Position numbers and translations under genes: made by a program
Notes under the pieces: model-generated
The model's input: only the letters and a program-made list of their open reading frames with translations
What the model was told of the DNA's origin: nothing
Database searches by the model: none
NCBI GenBank assembly: GCA_964464035.1
Contig: CAYXEN010000002.1
Coordinates: forward strand, 28,133-92,132
Reading direction: 5' to 3'
From: CAYXEN01 sp964464035
GTDB taxonomy: Bacteria; Krumholzibacteriota; Krumholzibacteriia; WVZY01
Length of the DNA: 64,000 nucleotides
Part shown: positions 25,504 to 34,152 of the stretch, one piece after another
Layout of the letters: each line of letters starts with the position of its first letter
Numbering within the stretch: the first letter of the stretch is position 1

Positions 25504-27225
25504 ATGCTCAAGTCACTTCACATACGAAACCTTGCAGTCGTTGAGGACATCACGCTCACGTTCGACCGCGGCCTCAACGTGTTGACGGGATCGACCGGAG
25601 CGGGAAAGTCCCTCATCCTGGGCGCGGTCAATCTCCTGCGGGGTTCGAAGATCGACGGCCGGATGCTCAGGAGGGGTGAGACGAACGCCCTGGTAGAGGC
25701 TACGTTCATCACCGAGGAAGGTGCGGGTCTCCCGCTGGAGGGCGGATCGACAAGGGGGGAGATCACTCTCGCCAGAAAGATCAATGCGGGAGGCAGGAGC
25801 AGGGCATACGTAAACGGCAAGCCGGTTCAGCTGAGTACGATGATCGAACTTGCGCGGGACTTGATAGAACCCCACGGGCAGAACGAACAGATGAAACTCA
25901 AGTCCCAGGAGAACCACATCGCCTACCTCGATGAATACGCGGGCCTGGATGGGATGAAAGAAGACTACGGACGGCTGCTCGGGGAATTCGATTCGGCTCG
26001 AAGGCGACTCGACGATTTCAACCAAAGGATGATACTGGTTCGGGAGAAGAGGGAGATCCTGGAACACAGGATCGAGGATCTCTCTCGCGCCAACTTGTTG
26101 GAGGGGGAGAAGGAGGAGTTGGAGAAGAAAGTGGCGATGCTGGAGAACTCCCATCAGATCCTCGAGGGTGTCGGCATGGCCTGTGACCTGCTCTACGAGA
26201 ACGAGCAATCCGCATGGAGCCTCGTGAGAAAAAGCTCCGAGGCTCTGGAGCGCATCGCGGGAGTCGACGAATTGTTCTCAGATTGCGTGGAGCGGCTGGA
26301 GAGCGCCGGGATAGGCATCGCGGAGTGCGTGGACGAGCTTCGGGATTATCTGGACCGCGTGGACTGCGACCCTTCCGAACTCGAAAGCATGCAGTCGCGA
26401 TTGGCATTTCTCCAGCAGGTGGAGAGACGTTACGGCAAGTCGATCGACGAGTTGATCGCCGAAGCGGACAAGTGGCGTGAAGAACTGGATTCGTTGGAAC
26501 TCGAAAACGAGCAGAGAACCCGGTTGGAAAAAGAAGTCCGCGACAAGCTGGAGCGCCTGCGAGAAAAGGCCCTCGAGCTGAGCAGAAAACGAGAGCGGGC
26601 CGCCGCGCAATTGGATCGCCGGGTGACCTCGTCGCTCCGAGAGATGCGCATGCCGGACGTGGTGTTCAGGACCGATATCGAGTTTGTCGAGTCCCCGGAC
26701 GGGATAATGGACATCGAAGGAAAGAAGATCAAGATTTTCCAAGACGGGATCGATCGGGTGGAATTCTTCATAATCACCAACAAGGGGGAAAAGGAAGGCC
26801 GCGTCTGCGAGATTGCTTCGACCGGCGAAACCTCGAGGATAGCTCTGGCACTCAAGGATGTGATAAGCTCGAGGAGGAAGAGCAGCGTTCTGGTATTCGA
26901 TGAGTTGGACGCGGGAATAGGCGCCGACATGGGGGAAGCGATTGCGGAAAAATTGTTGTCCTTGAGCGGGAAGTACCAGATCATAGCGATAACCCACATG
27001 CCGCAGATCGCGGCGGCTGCGCACAGGCATCTCGTGGTTTCCAAGCGGGTGGAGGGAGGCAGGACGCGAGTCGAGGTTGAAGAGGTGCGGGGTGGCAAGA
27101 GGGAAGAGGAGTTGGCCAGGATGCTCGGCGGCGGGGGCGACGACATGGAGAAAGTACTTGCCTTGGCTTCCGAAATGTTGCATGCAAGAAAAGCCCGTCG
27201 AGATTACGAAGGCATGCGCCCGTAG
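25504..27225 (+). CDS. recN: DNA repair protein RecN
   Basis: SMC-like ATPase in double-strand break repair. The 573 residues show the N-terminal LRNLAVVEDITLTF and a Walker A segment reading GSTGAGKS, where GETGAGKS is usual. The EPHGQNEQ motif, a long coiled-coil middle (about 155-370), and the C-terminal ABC motifs (IASTGETSRIALALK signature, VLVFDELDAGIG Walker B, ITHMPQIAA) follow. The final codons CGC-CCG-TAG are the first bases of the tRNA-Arg gene, so the gene ends 10 nt inside that tRNA. Confidence 0.96.
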   Translation: MLKSLHIRNLAVVEDITLTFDRGLNVLTGSTGAGKSLILGAVNLLRGSKIDGRMLRRGETNALVEATFITEEGAGLPLEGGSTRGEITLARKINAGGRSRAYVNGKPVQLSTMIELARDLIEPHGQNEQMKLKSQENHIAYLDEYAGLDGMKEDYGRLLGEFDSARRRLDDFNQRMILVREKREILEHRIEDLSRANLLEGEKEELEKKVAMLENSHQILEGVGMACDLLYENEQSAWSLVRKSSEALERIAGVDELFSDCVERLESAGIGIAECVDELRDYLDRVDCDPSELESMQSRLAFLQQVERRYGKSIDELIAEADKWREELDSLELENEQRTRLEKEVRDKLERLREKALELSRKRERAAAQLDRRVTSSLREMRMPDVVFRTDIEFVESPDGIMDIEGKKIKIFQDGIDRVEFFIITNKGEKEGRVCEIASTGETSRIALALKDVISSRRKSSVLVFDELDAGIGADMGEAIAEKLLSLSGKYQIIAITHMPQIAAAAHRHLVVSKRVEGGRTRVEVEEVRGGKREEELARMLGGGGDDMEKVLALASEMLHARKARRDYEGMRP

Positions 27226-27288
27226 CTCAGTGGATAGAGCACCGGCCTCCGGAGCCGGGTGCCGCAGGTTCGAATCCTGCCGGGCGCA
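27216..27288 (+). tRNA. tRNA-Arg (anticodon CCG), CCA not encoded
   Basis: Cloverleaf: acceptor GCGCCCG/CGGGCGC, D arm GCTC/GAGC, anticodon stem CCGGC/GCCGG with loop CTCCGGA, T arm GCAGG/CCTGC with TTCGAAT loop, discriminator A (27288). Anticodon CCG reads CGG. The genome continues AAT after the discriminator, so CCA must be added by the nucleotidyltransferase. The invariant T8-A9-G10 of the tRNA serves as the TAG stop codon of recN. Confidence 0.96.
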
Positions 27289-27375
27289 AATCCACCTTCC
27301 GCTCTCAACCCTCGAGACAGGGAACATCATGCCGGAGCGAGGACGTTGGACGCCCAAGCGGAAAGGAAATGGACC

Positions 27376-27585
27376 TTGCTGAGCTACTTGTTGCGATTCT
27401 TGTTCTTTGTGCTTCTGCTCAGGCTCCTTTCGCCCTTTTTCAGGGGCTTGCGCAAGCTGTTCACTTCTTCTTCGAACCCCGGATCCACGGGTAAGCCCCC
27501 GAAGAAAACCCCCGATTACTCCGACTTGACCCCGTACGAGATCGAGGACGCAGAGTACGAAGAGTTGAAGGAGAAGCGCCCGTGA
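27376..27585 (+). CDS. small single-pass membrane protein, 69 aa (DUF4834-like)
   Basis: No ATG is available. A TTG at 27376 behind AAAGGAAATGG starts a 69-residue protein with a strong N-terminal hydrophobic helix (LLRFLFFVLLLRLLSPFF) followed by a basic segment, a Pro/Ser linker and a short acidic tail with YEIEDAEYEELKE. This layout is seen in small conserved proteins of the DUF4834 kind; I am not certain of the family. The acidic tail could be a protein-interaction motif. It overlaps the next small membrane gene by 4 nt. Confidence 0.6.
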   Translation: MLSYLLRFLFFVLLLRLLSPFFRGLRKLFTSSSNPGSTGKPPKKTPDYSDLTPYEIEDAEYEELKEKRP

Positions 27586-27902
27586 TCTTCAAGCAAAAAA
27601 AGGTCAGGAGATCCGACAAGTTCAGGTTTCGCTACGTTCGTGCTCGCACCAGTCGAAGGGAAGTATTGGCTTCCCAGTATTCGATCGCCGTGGTCCAGGC
27701 GGCATTGGGCATAGCGCTCCTCGTGGCTTCGTACGAGAGCTTCCGTGTTTTCAGGTTGCGCGGTCCGAGCCTGCCTTTCCTCGCCAAGTATTCTCTATCC
27801 TTCCTTTTCCTCCTGGGGGGAATATTTTCCCTTCGTTCCGGGCTCCGAAGATTCCGCATCCTGCGCCGCGACGGCGCGAAAGGGCCGAGCAAGCCGGCAT
27901 GA
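27582..27902 (+). CDS. small hypothetical two-helix membrane protein, 106 aa
   Basis: GTG start at 27582 inside GTGA of the previous stop, the classic 4-nt coupling. The protein is very basic at both ends (RRSDKFRFRYVRARTSRRE; RRFRILRRDGAKGP) with two hydrophobic helices (about residues 33-50 and 66-84). No family recognised. It is paired with the preceding small membrane protein and ends 38 nt before the sigma-54-type promoter of the next gene. Confidence 0.6.
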   Translation: MIFKQKKVRRSDKFRFRYVRARTSRREVLASQYSIAVVQAALGIALLVASYESFRVFRLRGPSLPFLAKYSLSFLFLLGGIFSLRSGLRRFRILRRDGAKGPSKPA

Positions 27903-27940
27903 CAGGCGCCGGCGTATGGATTCCTTCTTAACCCAAACCA

Positions 27941-27956
27941 TGGCATAGGTTTTGCA
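27941..27956 (+). promoter_or_regulatory. sigma-54 (-24/-12) promoter of the GAF-GGDEF gene
   Basis: TGGCATAGGTTTTGCA has the invariant GG (27942-27943) and GC (27954-27955) exactly 10 nt apart and the TTTGCA downstream element. Expected start of transcription near 27967, about 67 nt before the diguanylate cyclase ATG. Confidence 0.7.
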
Positions 27957-28033
27957 CAAAAGCGGGGGAGCATAGGTCCGGCCTCCATGCGGATTTAATT
28001 CATTTTATCAAGTGAACGTCGCAAGCGATTGCA

Positions 28034-29092
28034 ATGAAAAAACTTGAAAAACACAAGGATCTTCTTTTCTCGACCATCTCCGAGATCACGAGCCTCATAA
28101 TTGCCGGCAACGACAAGAAAATAATTATCCAGAAGCTCCTTGATTGTTCCCTGAGGATCTTGGAAGCGGAGAAGGTGTATCTGCTGGAGCTGAGCGGCGA
28201 AAGGATAATCAAGTATTCCAAGTCCGAGGACGGTATGGAAGACGGGGAGATGAGCATCGAGATCGTGCCGGGAAAGACGGGAGTCATGGAGTGGATGATA
28301 AAAGAGGGAAAGGACAGCGAGCTGATGCACAAGGGCGAGGAGCTGGCTTTCGACGTCCCGGTGCTGGCGGACCATTTCCTCAGCGACGGGGACAAGGCGC
28401 GAATAATAATCTCCGCGCCCCTAGTGGCGAAGAAATCGATGTTCGGGTTGCTGGTGGCGTTGCACAAGAGCGACGGCGGGCTGTACTCCAAGGAGGACAT
28501 CAAGCTAATAACCGTGTTGGCGAACCAGGCTGCGATCGCGGTTGAAAACACGATCCTCTACCAGAAGCTCGAAAAGGAGGCGGTCACCGACGGACTCACG
28601 GGAGTATTCAACTACCGTTTCCTGATGACTTCGCTGGAGCGGGAGATCAAGCGAGCCGCGAGATTCAACCAGGTTTTTTCCTTCGTGATGCTCGATGTGG
28701 ACAATCTGAAGAAATACAACGACACCCTCGGCCACCTCTACGGGAGCCAGGCCCTGAAAGAAATTGCGATCATCATCAAGAACAACTGCCGTGAGATCGA
28801 CTTCGTCAGCAAGTACGGCGGAGACGAGTTCGGGATCATTCTCCCCCAGACCGATCTCGAGGGGGCGGAGAATGTCACGAAGCGCATAGTCAGCGCGGTG
28901 AGCAGCCACAGGTTCGACGGAACCTCCGCGGGGCTTCTCACCTGCAGTGCGGGCATCTCGCTCTTTCCCAAGGACGGCAAGACGGCTAAAGAGCTGATCG
29001 CAAGCGCCGATAAGGCATTGTATCAGGCCAAGCGCTCCGGAAAGAACAAGCTGTCGACGACGATGGATTTGATCGTCGATGTCAGCGACTGA
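28034..29092 (+). CDS. GAF-GGDEF diguanylate cyclase
   Basis: Predicted cytoplasmic c-di-GMP synthase of 352 residues without membrane segments. A GAF-type sensor domain occupies about residues 15-175 and a GGDEF domain about 183-342. The active-site GGDEF (262-266) is intact, and an RxxD inhibitory site (R253-D256) stands exactly five residues before it, so product feedback is expected. It has its own sigma-54-type promoter and directly precedes the polysaccharide genes. Whether its product acts on this locus is inference; no PilZ or MshEN effector was recognised in the window. Confidence 0.92.
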   Translation: MKKLEKHKDLLFSTISEITSLIIAGNDKKIIIQKLLDCSLRILEAEKVYLLELSGERIIKYSKSEDGMEDGEMSIEIVPGKTGVMEWMIKEGKDSELMHKGEELAFDVPVLADHFLSDGDKARIIISAPLVAKKSMFGLLVALHKSDGGLYSKEDIKLITVLANQAAIAVENTILYQKLEKEAVTDGLTGVFNYRFLMTSLEREIKRAARFNQVFSFVMLDVDNLKKYNDTLGHLYGSQALKEIAIIIKNNCREIDFVSKYGGDEFGIILPQTDLEGAENVTKRIVSAVSSHRFDGTSAGLLTCSAGISLFPKDGKTAKELIASADKALYQAKRSGKNKLSTTMDLIVDVSD

Positions 29093-29169
29093 TTTCTGGT
29101 TTCCACTTCCGGAATATCTCGTGTATGATGGAGCGGAGCCGTAGTCGATTCAAAAAGAAGAGGTATCAT

Positions 29170-30465
29170 ATGGAGTTATTGGAAAGAATCAGGAACAAGG
29201 ACGCAAGATTGTGCGTCATAGGGCTCGGGTACGTCGGGCTGCCTCTCCTCGTCGAGTATGCCAAGGCGGGGTTCAATACGATCGGTATCGACATCCAGGC
29301 GGACAAAGTGGAGAGAGTCAACAAGGGTGAGAGTTACATCGCCGACGTTCCGTCTTCGATCCTCAAAGAAGTCGTGAGCGAGGAGAGGCTGAAAGCAACA
29401 ACCGATTTCAGCGTGTTGAACTCGGTCGATACCATCAACATATGTGTTCCCACGCCTCTGAGGAAGACCCGCGATCCGGACATATCTTTCATCGTAAACG
29501 TGGTGAAGGAGATCAAGAAATATCTTCACGAGGGACAGCTCGTCATCCTGGAGAGCACGACCTATCCGGGCACGACCGAGGAAGTGATTCTTCCAATGCT
29601 GGAAGAAAGCGGTCTCGAGGTGGGAGAGGATTTCTTCCTGGCCTTTTCTCCGGAAAGGGTGGATCCAGGCAACAAGAAATACAACACGAAGAACATTCCC
29701 AAAGTGGTGGGAGGAATAACCCCCCGCTGCACGGAAGCCGCTTCCGAGCTCTATCGGGCCGCGTTGACGAGGACGGTTCCGGTCAGTTCGGCGCGAGTAG
29801 CGGAGACCGTAAAGCTGCTGGAGAATACTTTCCGGAGCGTCAACATAGGCCTTGTGAACGAGATAGCTCTGATGTGCAACAAAATGGATATCGACGTATG
29901 GGAAGTCATAGAGGCGGCCGCGACCAAGCCTTTCGGCTTCATGGCATTCTATCCCGGGCCGGGTCTGGGCGGCCATTGCATTCCGATCGACCCGTTCTAC
30001 TTGTCTTGGAAGGCCAGGCTCAGCGGGTTCGAGGCGCGGTTCATAGAGCTGGCGGGCCAGATAAACGGCTCCATGCCCGAATACGTGGTCCAGAAGATCA
30101 CGGACGCGCTCAACAGGCTCCGCAAGAGCGTCAATGGATCGCGCGTGCTCATCCTCGGCGTCTCCTACAAGGAAGACATAGACGATACGCGGGAATCGCC
30201 CGCTCTCGACGTGATAAGGCTCCTCCAGCAGAAAGGAGCGGAGGTGGTCTATCACGATCCCTTCGTTTCGCCCGGCGCCAAGGACCTCGAGGACATCGTC
30301 GGCATAGAGCTCACGCCCGATAGAGTCAAGAGCTGCGACTGCGCGGCCATCATCACGGGGCACTCCGGCGTCGATTATGGAATGGTGTTGGAGCATATTC
30401 CCGTGCTTGTGGATACACGGAATGTCCTCAAGGATTTTTCATCGGACAAGATCGTGAAGTTGTAG
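29170..30465 (+). CDS. nucleotide-sugar dehydrogenase (UDP-N-acetylglucosamine 6-dehydrogenase/WbpA type)
   Basis: NAD-dependent four-electron oxidation of a UDP- or GDP-sugar to its uronic acid. The Rossmann motif is VIGLGYVGLP; ESTTYPGTTEEV, FSPERVDPGN, the catalytic PGPGLGGHCIPIDPFYLSWK and the C-terminal VSYKEDIDDTRESPAL are all present. The GGHCIPIDP(F/Y)YL(T/S)WKA form is that of the WbpA-like subgroup acting on N-acetylated UDP-sugars; the exact substrate is inference. The ATG at 29170 has AGAGG 6 nt upstream, giving 431 residues; an earlier in-frame ATG at 29125 is less likely. An epimerase follows. Confidence 0.92.
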   Translation: MELLERIRNKDARLCVIGLGYVGLPLLVEYAKAGFNTIGIDIQADKVERVNKGESYIADVPSSILKEVVSEERLKATTDFSVLNSVDTINICVPTPLRKTRDPDISFIVNVVKEIKKYLHEGQLVILESTTYPGTTEEVILPMLEESGLEVGEDFFLAFSPERVDPGNKKYNTKNIPKVVGGITPRCTEAASELYRAALTRTVPVSSARVAETVKLLENTFRSVNIGLVNEIALMCNKMDIDVWEVIEAAATKPFGFMAFYPGPGLGGHCIPIDPFYLSWKARLSGFEARFIELAGQINGSMPEYVVQKITDALNRLRKSVNGSRVLILGVSYKEDIDDTRESPALDVIRLLQQKGAEVVYHDPFVSPGAKDLEDIVGIELTPDRVKSCDCAAIITGHSGVDYGMVLEHIPVLVDTRNVLKDFSSDKIVKL

Positions 30466-30500
30466 ACAAGCATGGCCTGTGGAAACAGGAAGGAGTCCAG

Positions 30501-31448
30501 ATGTCCAGATATCTCGTGACCGGTGGAGCGGGGTTCATAGGCTCCAATATAGTGGCGGAACTCTTGCGCAGGGGCGAGCAAGTCAGAGTGATAGACGATT
30601 TCTCGACCGGCCGGCGGGAAAATATCGAGGAGTTCGCCGGCAAGATAGAGCTCATAGAAGGCGACATCCGCGACATGAAACTGGTCCGCGAAGTGATGAA
30701 AGGAGTGGATTTCGTCCTCCATCAAGCAGCGCTGGCCTCGGTTCAGAGAAGCATAGACGATCCCACGAGCTCGAACGAAGTCAACATCCAGGGCACTCTC
30801 AATCTGTTGGAGGCGGCCAGGCATGCGAAAGTGAAGAAGTTCGTTTACGCCTCTTCCTCCTCGGTGTACGGCGACAGCGAGGAGTTGCCCAAACACGAAG
30901 GTATGCCTACGAATCCGAAGTCGCCGTACGCGCTGACCAAGCTCACCGGCGAGTGGTACGCCCGCATCTATGGGAACATCTTCGATGTGGCGACCGTGGG
31001 CTTGAGATACTTCAACGTTTTCGGACCCAAGCAGGACCCCAATTCGCAGTACAGTGCGGTCATCCCCATTTTCGTCAAGGCTCTCATGGAAGGCCGGCGA
31101 GCCACCATCTTCGGTGACGGGGAGCAATCACGCGATTTCACGTACGTCGAGAACGTCGTCAGCGCCAACCTCCTGGCCTGCTCCGCCGTTGCTCCCTCGG
31201 GGCGGGTGTACAACGTGGCCTGCGGAAAAAGATTTACATTGAATTTCCTGTATGAGAGACTTAGAGAAATAATAGGCTCCGATATCGATCCCGAGTACGG
31301 ACCGGAACGAATCGGAGACGTCAGACACTCGATGGCGTCGATCGATGCCGTGAAACGTGATCTCGGCTTCGAAGTGCTGGTTGATTTCGAAACCGGTCTC
31401 GAAAAGACGGTCGAGTGGTACAGGAAAGTCGAGTTCGCAGGCAGTTGA
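30501..31448 (+). CDS. NAD-dependent nucleotide-sugar 4-epimerase/dehydratase (extended SDR)
   Basis: A 315-residue extended short-chain dehydrogenase. It has TGGAGFIGSN (8-17), the IDDFSTGRREN strand typical of UDP-GlcNAc/UDP-glucose 4-epimerases, HQAALASVQRS, the ASSSSVYGD serine motif and catalytic YALTK. It follows the dehydrogenase by 35 nt, and the pair resembles WbpA/WbpP, which make an N-acetyl-hexosaminuronic acid precursor. Likely supplies activated sugar for the polysaccharide assembled by the genes downstream. Confidence 0.9.
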   Translation: MSRYLVTGGAGFIGSNIVAELLRRGEQVRVIDDFSTGRRENIEEFAGKIELIEGDIRDMKLVREVMKGVDFVLHQAALASVQRSIDDPTSSNEVNIQGTLNLLEAARHAKVKKFVYASSSSVYGDSEELPKHEGMPTNPKSPYALTKLTGEWYARIYGNIFDVATVGLRYFNVFGPKQDPNSQYSAVIPIFVKALMEGRRATIFGDGEQSRDFTYVENVVSANLLACSAVAPSGRVYNVACGKRFTLNFLYERLREIIGSDIDPEYGPERIGDVRHSMASIDAVKRDLGFEVLVDFETGLEKTVEWYRKVEFAGS

Positions 31449-31484
31449 ACTCGACCGGATCCCGTTCCGGATCGAGAGGAAGCA

Positions 31485-32459
31485 ATGAACAAAGCAGGTC
31501 TTCTGGGTTTTTCCCTTTTCGTTGCGGCGCTGAGCATGTCCGCCCCGTCCCGCCTCGGGGCGCAACAAGTCAATCTGCCGGATGATTACAGAGTGGGGAC
31601 CGGGGACGTGATCTACATCCTGGTCCCGCAGCGTCCCGACCTGAGCCGCGAAGCGAAGATCGACAAGAACGGGGATATCACCCTGCCGCTCGTGGGCAAC
31701 GTCCGTGTCTCCGGGTTGACCGCGCGCGAGATGGAAGCCAGGCTCCTGCAGGCGATGCGCGAGTACTACCCGAGTCTGAGCGGTCTATCGGTGAGAATCC
31801 AGGAGGCGGTGAGCCAGATAATTTACGTGCTCGGCCAGGTGGGGAAACCCGGAAAGTACGCATTTCCCGCATCTCCCAACCTGTGGGAAGCGATCCGGGA
31901 AGCGGGTGGCCCTACGGCCAACGCCTCTCTCGACAACGTGCGGATCGTGAAGGACAAGAGCAAGGGAGGAACCAGCGAGGTGGTCAACGTCATGGAAGCC
32001 CTCGAGATGGCGTCGATAGACGATCTGCCCGAACTGGAGGGCGGCGATACGGTCGTCATTCCGGAAAGGGAGACGACTTATGCCGGGAGCTTCGGCGTGA
32101 ACGTGTTCGGCTCCGTTCAACATCCCGGCATATACAGGCTGCAGGGGAGGCACGATCTCTTGAGCGCGGTTCTCCTGGCCGGCGGGCCGGCGGGCGGAGC
32201 CGCCCTGAATCACATAAAGATAATAAGGCCCGGGAGTGATGGGAACGTCGAGACGATCGAAGTGGATCTGGAAAAGTATCTCAAGGAAGGTGACCCGCTG
32301 TCCAATCCCAAGCTTCAGCCGGGGGATACGGTGCATATCCCGGCGCAAAACCGCATAGCGTTCCTGTTCAAGAACGACCTCGGATTCATCATGAACATCG
32401 TCACGACTGGTGTCACGGTCGCCGCTTTGATTGTAAGCGTAAAGTATTACCAGAGGTGA
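31485..32459 (+). CDS. polysaccharide export protein, Wza/GumB-like (Poly_export + SLBB)
   Basis: A 324-residue secreted protein with a signal peptide (cleavage near GAQQ, residue 26). A polysaccharide-export domain follows (YRVGTGDVIYILVPQRPDLS to about 110), then two SLBB-type domains (YVLGQVGKPGKYAFP and NVFGSVQHPGIYRLQG). A hydrophobic helix closes the protein (IVTTGVTVAALIVSVKYYQ). Wza-type proteins form the outer-membrane conduit for polysaccharide. There is no lipobox cysteine, and the C-terminal helix is more hydrophobic than the amphipathic helix of Wza. The chain-length protein follows after 13 nt. Confidence 0.9.
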   Translation: MNKAGLLGFSLFVAALSMSAPSRLGAQQVNLPDDYRVGTGDVIYILVPQRPDLSREAKIDKNGDITLPLVGNVRVSGLTAREMEARLLQAMREYYPSLSGLSVRIQEAVSQIIYVLGQVGKPGKYAFPASPNLWEAIREAGGPTANASLDNVRIVKDKSKGGTSEVVNVMEALEMASIDDLPELEGGDTVVIPERETTYAGSFGVNVFGSVQHPGIYRLQGRHDLLSAVLLAGGPAGGAALNHIKIIRPGSDGNVETIEVDLEKYLKEGDPLSNPKLQPGDTVHIPAQNRIAFLFKNDLGFIMNIVTTGVTVAALIVSVKYYQR

Positions 32460-32472
32460 TCACAGCACCGGC

Positions 32473-34152
32473 ATGAGAAAACTCACCGATGATACACAAG
32501 ATAACTCCTCCAAGCTGAACCTCACCGAGATCTGGAGGGTCGCTTGGCGCAAGAAATACCTCCTCCTCGTTCCGCTCCTCATCCCTCTCGTGGTTACGCT
32601 GATCGGGGTTCGTTTCCTCGTACCCGTGTTCGAAGCGTCGAGCATCATCAGAATGGAGGACAAGAATCTCCTTACGCGGGAGATGGAAAGGTACATCCAG
32701 TTCCAGGACAGGCGCAGGATGCACGACAGGGAAGCGGAAGCCAGGATAAAGTCGGAGCTTGCCACGAGCAAGTTCCTCGACGAGCTCATCGACAGGTTGG
32801 GCATGGACAAGGATCCCAAGATTCTCAAGTGGGCGGAGAGGCAGAGAGCGAACCGCTTCCCGGATCTGTCGGTCAGGGAACTGGTTCACAGGAAGTTGCG
32901 CGGCAGGGTGAAGAAGACCATCAGCGTCGAAAGGGTCGGCCCCGGGATGTTCAAGATTTCGGCGTTCCACTTCGATCCCGAAATCTGCTACGTAATCGCG
33001 AACGCCGTGACGGAGCTTTTCATACAGAACCAGAAGAAGAAGCAAATAGAGGGCCTTCAAGAGGCGAGCGATTTCAGCGACGAACACCTCGTGCTATACA
33101 AGGAGAGGCTGGAGAAATCCGAGCAGGAACTCGACCGCTTCAAGAAGAAGATGAATCGTTTGAAGATGAAGGTGATCCCGGTCGGCGAGAGAAACCTTGG
33201 CTACGCCGAGACCCTGCTCAAGCAGATCGAGATCAAGATAAACGACGGCAGGGGGATCCTCGGCAAGATCGAATCCAATCTCGTCGCCCTCTTCGGTTCG
33301 GTGCCCAAGAGTTCAGTGCTCGACGGCGACGGGGAGCTTCGGAAAATACGCACCCAGTTGCTGGCCCAGTTCGAAACCCAGCTGCTCCTGGAGCTGGGAG
33401 CGAGAGGCGAGAAAACCGACGAACTTCGCGAGAGCGTAAGCGACATAACTTCGACCGGCGAAGCTCTTCAGAAGCGCCTGGCCGAGGTCGTTCCCCGTGC
33501 TTTTCCCGACATCTACAAGGATTACTATCCTCTGATCGTCGAGTTCTACTACCAGAAAACGATGGTTGAAGGCTACGAGAAGAAGAAGACGTCGCTCAAA
33601 GGCTACATAAACGATTACAAGCAGAAACTCGAATTGGAACCGCAGTGGGAAAGGCAACTCGCCAAGCTCAGGGAAGAAGTTCAGCTCAACAAGGACCTGT
33701 ACAATTCTTTCCTGAAGGCCAAGACGTCAACGCAGATATCGGAATCGGCGCAGAACACGAATCTCGGGCTGACCATCGAAGTGGTTGAAAAGGCCCGCAA
33801 ACCGATGTCTCCGGTTCGACCCAACAAACCCAAGATCATCATAATCGCCATCCTCTTCGGCGGTTTTCTCGGTGTAGGCAGTCTCATCGTTTCCGAGTTC
33901 GTCGATACTTCATTCCGGTCCGTCGAAGAAATCCAAAGAGAACTGGGGTTGAAGGTTCTGGGCACGGTTCCAAGGTTCGAGTTGAACGCCGAATGGGGGG
34001 AAAGAGGAGGTTTCCGGCGAGTGCTGGTATGGGTGGCGGCTTCATTGATCATAGGCGGCATAGCGATTCTGGGGTTCTACTATTACGGAAAATCTTCCAC
34101 CGGGAATCGCATAGAGATCTACGCATCACAAAGGGTGGAGGATGTGAAATGA
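32473..34152 (+). CDS. chain-length determinant/polysaccharide co-polymerase (Wzz/GumC-like)
   Basis: Inner-membrane protein of 559 residues with an N-terminal helix (about 32-52, LLLVPLLIPLVVTLIGVRF), a long periplasmic coiled-coil region (about 185-440) and a GNVR-like PVRPNKP segment before a second helix (about 450-472). An unusual third hydrophobic helix (about 517-540) precedes the C-terminus. Wzz proteins set polysaccharide length and contact the tyrosine kinase encoded next, whose start codon overlaps this stop (ATGA). Confidence 0.88.
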   Translation: MRKLTDDTQDNSSKLNLTEIWRVAWRKKYLLLVPLLIPLVVTLIGVRFLVPVFEASSIIRMEDKNLLTREMERYIQFQDRRRMHDREAEARIKSELATSKFLDELIDRLGMDKDPKILKWAERQRANRFPDLSVRELVHRKLRGRVKKTISVERVGPGMFKISAFHFDPEICYVIANAVTELFIQNQKKKQIEGLQEASDFSDEHLVLYKERLEKSEQELDRFKKKMNRLKMKVIPVGERNLGYAETLLKQIEIKINDGRGILGKIESNLVALFGSVPKSSVLDGDGELRKIRTQLLAQFETQLLLELGARGEKTDELRESVSDITSTGEALQKRLAEVVPRAFPDIYKDYYPLIVEFYYQKTMVEGYEKKKTSLKGYINDYKQKLELEPQWERQLAKLREEVQLNKDLYNSFLKAKTSTQISESAQNTNLGLTIEVVEKARKPMSPVRPNKPKIIIIAILFGGFLGVGSLIVSEFVDTSFRSVEEIQRELGLKVLGTVPRFELNAEWGERGGFRRVLVWVAASLIIGGIAILGFYYYGKSSTGNRIEIYASQRVEDVK

